A DNA stretch of 10,605 bases from JAQIBY01 sp034721855 (GTDB lineage Bacteria; Bacteroidota; Bacteroidia; Bacteroidales; ML635J-15): contig JAYENB010000231.1 in assembly GCA_034721855.1 (NCBI GenBank), positions 1 through 10,605 on the forward strand. Reading direction: 5' to 3'. The notes beneath the pieces were generated by a model. The model saw only the letters and a list, made by a program, of their open reading frames with translations. It searched no databases and was not told the origin of the DNA. This document shows, in pieces, positions 6,247 through 10,605 of the stretch (positions within the stretch are counted from its first letter, which is position 1; each line of letters opens with the position of its first letter). Made by a program: the position numbers and the translations under genes.

Positions 6247-8667
6247 ATGGAAAACGATAAACATAACGGTATTACTGCTGAACAACAAGAAGAAACAATA
6301 AATTTCAGGGAAGTTGTTGAAAAATACATGAGGTATTGGAAATTTATTTTAATTTCTGTAATTGTGATCGTGGTGTTGGCTTTTTTGTACCTTCAGTCCA
6401 AAGCCCCTGTATATGAATCAACTGCAATGGTGATTGTCGAGGATGACGAATCAGGATCATTGTCTGGAAAAATGAATGCTTTCAGTGACCTTGGCCTAAT
6501 TACGAACAATGCTAATTTGTACAATGAAATTGAAGTCTTTAAATCACGGCAACTGATTACTGAAGTTGTCAGGAAACTGGACTTATTTTATTCCATAAAA
6601 CAGGAAAGAAACCTGTTGAATGCTGATAAGCTTTATTATGATAATACACCGGTAACTTTTTCTTCCAATGTGCTGGATAGTTGCATTTACGATAAAAACC
6701 TGGAATATCAACTTGTAATCATTGATGATAACCGCTTTGCTCTTGAGGAAACAATATACAAACAAAACAGTGAAGAAATTGTCAATGATAAAGGTGAGCA
6801 TAAATTTAGCGATACAATTAACACCTCTGAAGGGAAAATTCATTTTTCAAAAACTCAGTTTTGGAATGAATCATGCATTGGAGAAAAATTCATCATCAGA
6901 ATTCACGGGATCAATGCCGCTGTAAAAATTATTAAGCAAAACCTTGTTGTTGAAACCATCAATAAAGATGCATCGGTAATTCAGCTAAAAATCCATGGCC
7001 CCATCAAATCAAAAAACAATGACATTCTGAACACACTCATTAAACAACATGAGGCACAAGCCATTAGATATAAAAACGAGATCACCAGAAACACCAGTGA
7101 ATTCATTGATGAGCGGATGAAGCTCATTGAAAAAGAACTGTTCAACATTGAAGAAACAGGTGAATCATTTAAAATCAAAAATAAACTTGTGAATGTAGAA
7201 ATGGATGCCGAGATGATGATGGGGAAGGAAAGCAATGCAGAGGCATCATTTATGAAAACATACATTCAGTTGCAACTAGCCAGGCACATTAAAAATTACA
7301 TGGATAAGCATCCGGGATATGAAAACCTGCTTCCTGCAAATCTCGGGCTTGAAAATCAAGCTGTGAATGAGATGACCATGGAATACAATAAGCTTGTCCT
7401 GGAGCGAAATTCAAAACTCATCAACTCTTCAGCACAAAACCCATTGGTAGCTAAACTTGAGAAGCAATTAGCATCCATAAAAAACAGCCTCTCTGCAAGT
7501 TTGACAAATCTGATTGAGGGCTTGGAACTCGAATTACAAACCATCCGGGAAAAAGAAGAAAAATACAGTTCTAAATTGTCGAGAATTCCGGCTTTTGAAA
7601 GGGAATACCGGGAAATTATGCGTCAGCAGCAGATTAAAGAAACCCTGTATTTGTATCTCATGCAAAAACGGGAGGAGAATGAAATTGCCATGGCTTCCAC
7701 AGTCGGAAATGTAAAAGTTGTTGATCACGCATACAGTTCACTCGAGCCCATTGCTCCTAAAAAGAAATTGATTATGCTGGGGGCATTTTTGGTGGGATTA
7801 TTCTTGCCCATTGCTGTTATTTATGTCATAGATATGCTTGATACAAAAGTCCATAGCATTGATGATATTGAATCCCTCAATATTCCTGTTGCCGGTAATA
7901 TTCCATTATGCAAAGGGAAAAAAATGGTAGTGGTCAAACAGCATGGACAAACAATTATTGCCGAGGCTTTTCGCATGTTAAGATCTAATATTGATTTCTT
8001 GTTAAACGGAATTCGAAATAAAGAAAAAGGCAATGTTATATTTGTAACCTCAACAATCGCCGGTGAAGGAAAGACATTTATCAGCCTTAACTTGGCCAAT
8101 TCTTTTACACTGACTAATCACAAAGTGTTACTGTTGGGCTTAGATATGCGGGTACCCATGATTGCTCAATATCTCCACATGAAAGAAAACAAGGGAGTCA
8201 GTGATTATCTTAATGATGAAAACACCAGCATTGATGATATCATTGTGCAGTCTCAGGATAATGAAAATCTACATTACATTACCGCTGGAGTCATCCCTCC
8301 AAATCCAAGTGAATTGCTTATGCGTCCACGCCTTGCCGAACTCTTTGATCAATTGAAAAAAGAGTATGATTACATTATTGTGGATAATGCCCCTATTGCT
8401 TTGGTGGTTGATACCCTTTCAATCATTAATTATGCTGATCTGGTAATATATGTTGTACGTGCAAACTATTTGGATAAAAGAGCATTGGATTTGCCTGAAA
8501 ACCTGGTGAAAACCAAAAAAATCAAACACATGGCCGGAGTATTGAATGCTTCATCGAGTGCCTTTAGTACATATCATGGTTATGGCTATTACAGGTATGG
8601 ATATGGTCAACAAAAAGACAGTAAATGGAAAAACATAAAACAATGGTTCAATTTTGGTAAAAAATAA
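6247..8667 (+). CDS. wzc: Polysaccharide co-polymerase / tyrosine autokinase (Wzc family)
   Basis: An 806-residue inner-membrane protein that controls polysaccharide chain length and engages the Wza channel, with a cytoplasmic BY-kinase domain. A Wzz-type N-terminus has TM1 at about 33-49; a long periplasmic region with coiled-coil character spans about 270-470; TM2 is at about 508-528. The kinase follows: oligomerisation motif EX2RX2R (Glu573, Arg576, Arg579), Walker A GEGKT (606-610, Lys609), Walker A' LLGLDMRVP (Asp633), Walker B YIIVDNAP (Asp713). The tail carries six tyrosines at 776, 779, 781, 782, 784 and 786 in YHGYGYYRYGYG, the usual autophosphorylation cluster. All catalytic motifs are intact and length is normal. 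The frame extends to a TTG at 6190, but that overlaps the putative promoter, so the ATG at 6247 is preferred. It pairs functionally with wza upstream, although a MITE lies between. Confidence 0.93.
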   Translation: MENDKHNGITAEQQEETINFREVVEKYMRYWKFILISVIVIVVLAFLYLQSKAPVYESTAMVIVEDDESGSLSGKMNAFSDLGLITNNANLYNEIEVFKSRQLITEVVRKLDLFYSIKQERNLLNADKLYYDNTPVTFSSNVLDSCIYDKNLEYQLVIIDDNRFALEETIYKQNSEEIVNDKGEHKFSDTINTSEGKIHFSKTQFWNESCIGEKFIIRIHGINAAVKIIKQNLVVETINKDASVIQLKIHGPIKSKNNDILNTLIKQHEAQAIRYKNEITRNTSEFIDERMKLIEKELFNIEETGESFKIKNKLVNVEMDAEMMMGKESNAEASFMKTYIQLQLARHIKNYMDKHPGYENLLPANLGLENQAVNEMTMEYNKLVLERNSKLINSSAQNPLVAKLEKQLASIKNSLSASLTNLIEGLELELQTIREKEEKYSSKLSRIPAFEREYREIMRQQQIKETLYLYLMQKREENEIAMASTVGNVKVVDHAYSSLEPIAPKKKLIMLGAFLVGLFLPIAVIYVIDMLDTKVHSIDDIESLNIPVAGNIPLCKGKKMVVVKQHGQTIIAEAFRMLRSNIDFLLNGIRNKEKGNVIFVTSTIAGEGKTFISLNLANSFTLTNHKVLLLGLDMRVPMIAQYLHMKENKGVSDYLNDENTSIDDIIVQSQDNENLHYITAGVIPPNPSELLMRPRLAELFDQLKKEYDYIIVDNAPIALVVDTLSIINYADLVIYVVRANYLDKRALDLPENLVKTKKIKHMAGVLNASSSAFSTYHGYGYYRYGYGQQKDSKWKNIKQWFNFGKK

Positions 8668-8702
8668 ATTTTTATTAAATATTTTTTTTATAAAATAAAT
8701 TG

Positions 8703-8710
8703 TATATTTG
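8703..8710 (+). promoter_or_regulatory. Possible -7 promoter element for the barrel gene
   Basis: TATATTTG matches TAnnTTTG, 31 bp before the ATG at 8742. The -33 region (8682-8690) is a run of T without a clear TTG. It suggests expression separate from wzc. Confidence 0.45.
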
Positions 8711-8741
8711 TATTCGTATTCGTAACTAAAATTTTAAAACT

Positions 8742-9428
8742 ATGAAAAAGATTTCTGTAATTATTGCTATGTTATTTGCCTTTACTGCCGTAATGGCCCA
8801 GGAGGATATTGAAAATGATGCTGTAAAAAGTATTGAATTGGAACCATGGTCTTTAGGTTTAAATGCTGGTCGCAATACCGGCATGCATCCTATGGATAAA
8901 AATGCGCCCCCTGAATTTTATGTTCCTGAATTTGTACAGCTTTCAGGAAGATACATGTTTGATGATAACTGGGGCATTATGGCAAGTACACAGTACAATT
9001 TATTCAAGATTGAAGACGATGTTCAGACCCATTATGTTGGTGTTTTAGGAAATGTTGTCATGGAACTCGGTAACATGATGAATTTTGAATCGTTTTCAAA
9101 ACACCTTGGTTTAAAAATGAATATTGGTGTTGGTGCTGCAGCCATGTGGCAACCCGACAGGTTTTCAGATGATGTTACATCCAGAATGTTCAATCAGGCT
9201 GATGAAATTATTACCTTCAATGCAGGTCTGGCTCCTTATGTGAAAATTAATGAAAACTGGGCCATCAACCTGGAATACGGATTTAATTACAACATTGAAC
9301 AAAGCAGGCCTTTTGATATGGGTGAAATTAATGAAGAGCCTGGTCTTTCTGCACAGTTTATGACTTTCTCTCTTGGAGCAAGTTACCATTTTGGCGAACA
9401 TTCATCAAAACCATTTCTGCTGTTTTAA
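8742..9428 (+). CDS. Outer-membrane beta-barrel protein (OmpA N-terminal-like)
   Basis: A 228-residue exported protein. Residues 1-19 form a signal peptide with a likely cut at VMA|QE. The rest alternates hydrophobic and polar residues with many Gly and aromatic residues (SLGLNAGRN, FVQLSGRYMF, WGIMASTQYNLF, WAINLEYGFNYN, FSLGASYHFG), as expected for an eight-strand barrel of the OmpA N-terminal type, and it ends in a C-terminal Phe like many outer-membrane proteins. There is no OmpA peptidoglycan-binding domain: it stops right after the last predicted strand, so it is either a barrel-only protein or a shortened OmpA. The downstream terminator suggests the short form is the real gene end. It has its own promoter match and follows wzc by 74 bp; a role in polysaccharide export is not shown. 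No ligand or enzyme motif is visible. Confidence 0.75.
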   Translation: MKKISVIIAMLFAFTAVMAQEDIENDAVKSIELEPWSLGLNAGRNTGMHPMDKNAPPEFYVPEFVQLSGRYMFDDNWGIMASTQYNLFKIEDDVQTHYVGVLGNVVMELGNMMNFESFSKHLGLKMNIGVGAAAMWQPDRFSDDVTSRMFNQADEIITFNAGLAPYVKINENWAINLEYGFNYNIEQSRPFDMGEINEEPGLSAQFMTFSLGASYHFGEHSSKPFLLF

Positions 9429-9481
9429 TTGGCTGAACGGTTGACTTTTCATAAATAGTAATTATATAGCATTTTATCATT

Positions 9482-9511
9482 AAAAGGCGTAGCATAGGTT
9501 ACGTCTTTTTT
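9482..9511. terminator. Probable bidirectional Rho-independent terminator
   Basis: AAAAGGCGTA (9482-9491), an 8-base loop and TACGTCTTTT (9500-9509) pair over 10 positions with one G-U, followed by more T. The A-run on the left makes it usable from the minus strand too, which suits the convergent barrel gene (end 9428) and folD (end 9553). Confidence 0.7.
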
Positions 9512-9552
9512 AATTATTATACACCATTTAGTATTTGATTGAAAGATCGATA

Positions 9553-10437
9553 TTAATTTTTATAATTTTCGCCTTTGCTTGCAGCTACCGTATTATGAAG
9601 TAATGCCACAATGGTCATAGGGCCGACACCTCCAGGTACTGGCGTGATGTATGAACATTTTGGAGCCACATCATCAAAATCCACATCACCCAATAGTTTC
9701 CATCCGCTTTTGGTCTTATCCGATTTTACCCTTGTGATGCCTACATCAATTACTACAGCTCCTTGTTTTACCATATCTGATTTTACATATTTTGCTTTAC
9801 CTAATGCCACAATTAAAATATCGGCAACGGAAGTGATTTTTTTAACATCTTTTGTCCGGCTATGGCATAAAGTGACAGTAGCGTTGCCAGGTCTTGATTT
9901 TTGTCCCAGTAAAATGCTTACCGGTCTGCCCACAATGTTGCTTCTCCCAAGTACAACCACATGCTTTCCTTCGGTTTCGATATCATACCTTTTCAGCATG
10001 GTAAGAATCCCGAATGGGGTGGCAGAAATATAGGCAGGCATTCCCAGTGTCATACGCCCAATGTTTACAGGGTGAAAACCATCCACGTCTTTTTCGGGTT
10101 TGATGGCTTCTACCACTTTTTGTTCATCAATATGGTTGGGGAGGGGCAATTGTACAATGAATCCATCAATAGCATCGTCATTGTTCAATGCCTCAACTTC
10201 TTTTAACAGATCGACTTCAGTGATATCATCTTCGAATCGCAATACGGTGGACTTGATGCCGGTTTTTTCGCAGGCTTTTTCCTTGTTGCGTACGTAGGTT
10301 TCCGATGCCCCGTCATGTCCCACAAGTATAGCTGCCAAATGAGGAATTTTTCCGCCTTCCGCCTTTATCTCGTCTATCTTTTTTTTAATTTCTTCCTTAA
10401 TTTGTATGGATAAAGCTTTGCCGTCAATTTTTTCCAT
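9553..10437 (-). CDS. folD: Bifunctional methylenetetrahydrofolate dehydrogenase / methenyltetrahydrofolate cyclohydrolase
   Basis: A 294-residue cytosolic enzyme that oxidises 5,10-methylene-THF with NADP+ to 5,10-methenyl-THF and hydrolyses that to 10-formyl-THF, the one-carbon donor for purines and initiator tRNA. Signature blocks in order: ETYVRNKEKACEKTG (Tyr48 and Lys52 of the active site), FIVQLPLPNH (Gln96), EKDVDGFHPVNIGRM (Asp119), SATPFGI at the catalytic loop, the dinucleotide-binding VVLGRSNIVGRP (161-172), TVTLCHSRT, ADILIVALG, VIDVGI and the C-terminal ITPVPGGVGPMT. All catalytic residues are present and the length is typical. The ATG at 10437 is the natural start. It is convergent with the barrel gene, sharing the terminator at 9482-9511. 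A MITE ends 20 bp upstream of the start, so its promoter must lie inside or beyond that element; none is obvious in the remaining spacer. Confidence 0.97.
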   Translation of the reverse strand: MEKIDGKALSIQIKEEIKKKIDEIKAEGGKIPHLAAILVGHDGASETYVRNKEKACEKTGIKSTVLRFEDDITEVDLLKEVEALNNDDAIDGFIVQLPLPNHIDEQKVVEAIKPEKDVDGFHPVNIGRMTLGMPAYISATPFGILTMLKRYDIETEGKHVVVLGRSNIVGRPVSILLGQKSRPGNATVTLCHSRTKDVKKITSVADILIVALGKAKYVKSDMVKQGAVVIDVGITRVKSDKTKSGWKLLGDVDFDDVAPKCSYITPVPGGVGPMTIVALLHNTVAASKGENYKN

Positions 10438-10457
10438 GATCTTATGTTTTTATTTAA

Positions 10458-10605
10458 TTAGTGCTTGTCAATAGAGTCAGTGTCTAATTCATAATGTTCG
10501 AGTTCAAGGCTTGCGAAGTATTTAAAACCAAGGAGTTTACTTTCGTAAATGACTGTTTTAAATACGAGCGTAACGAAGAAATCGGACATTATGGACAGAC
10601 ACTAA
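10458..10605 (-). mobile_element. MITE-like fold-back element, copy 2 (inverted)
   Basis: 148 bp, reverse-complement copy of 5978-6125 with seven substitutions and no gaps. The left terminal repeat has two changes (TTAGTGCTTGTC against TTAGTGTCTGTC); the right one, GACAGACACTAA, is intact and ends on the last base of the window. TTAA precedes it at 10454-10457; the other flank is outside. No transposase is encoded. Confidence 0.85.

Noticed and set aside
9611..10033. 140-codon plus-strand open frame
   Set aside because: Antisense shadow of folD, which is unmistakable on the other strand.
1..10605. tRNA or rRNA genes
   Set aside because: No cloverleaf with the conserved T-arm sequence or rRNA-like block was noticed by eye on either strand; a covariance search was not possible.

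Overview
The window looks like chromosomal DNA of a member of the Bacteroidota, probably a Bacteroidales/Marinilabiliales-type environmental organism. The evidence is the AT-rich sequence, three to four promoter matches to the Bacteroidota form (TTG or TTTG, about 19 bp, TAnnTTTG), secreted DUF4369/DUF5106/thioredoxin-fold proteins, a lipoprotein-type Wza next to a Wzc with a tyrosine-rich tail, and a GxxExxY-family remnant. Species cannot be named from this stretch.

Layout. 1-127 is a direct repeat that returns unchanged at 4778-4904. 124-861 (minus) is a rhomboid intramembrane protease with a very acidic tail; its stop codon lies in the last bases of the repeat. Divergent from it, 1091-2551 and 2535-4022 (plus) are overlapping tandem paralogues: secreted DUF4369/DUF5106 thioredoxin-like proteins, one with CGHC and one with CDVC. 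4067-4609 is a class I SAM methyltransferase reading frame broken by an early TAG. 4610-5119 is a decayed, repeat-rich stretch: four and a half 9-bp tandem units, an unidentified minus-strand reading-frame remnant, the second copy of the 127-bp repeat, and a broken GxxExxY gene.

The right half holds polysaccharide export and folate genes. wza (5181-5981) encodes an outer-membrane export lipoprotein and wzc (6247-8667) an inner-membrane copolymerase/tyrosine autokinase; together they would couple chain-length control to export of a capsule or exopolysaccharide. No glycosyltransferase, Wzx or Wzy is in the window. An OmpA-N-like beta-barrel gene (8742-9428) follows with its own promoter and a probable bidirectional terminator. 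folD (9553-10437, minus) closes the set.

Two 148-bp fold-back elements (MITE-like, 12-bp terminal inverted repeats, TTAA flanks) lie in opposite orientations at 5978-6125 and 10458-10605, bracketing wzc, the barrel gene and folD. The first sits between wza and wzc and supplies wza's stop codon; the second sits 20 bp upstream of the folD start. The window begins inside one repeat and stops on the last base of another, which suggests an assembly contig broken at repeats. I see no clear new defence or biosynthetic system; the most unusual content is the repeat and MITE architecture and the divergent thioredoxin pair.
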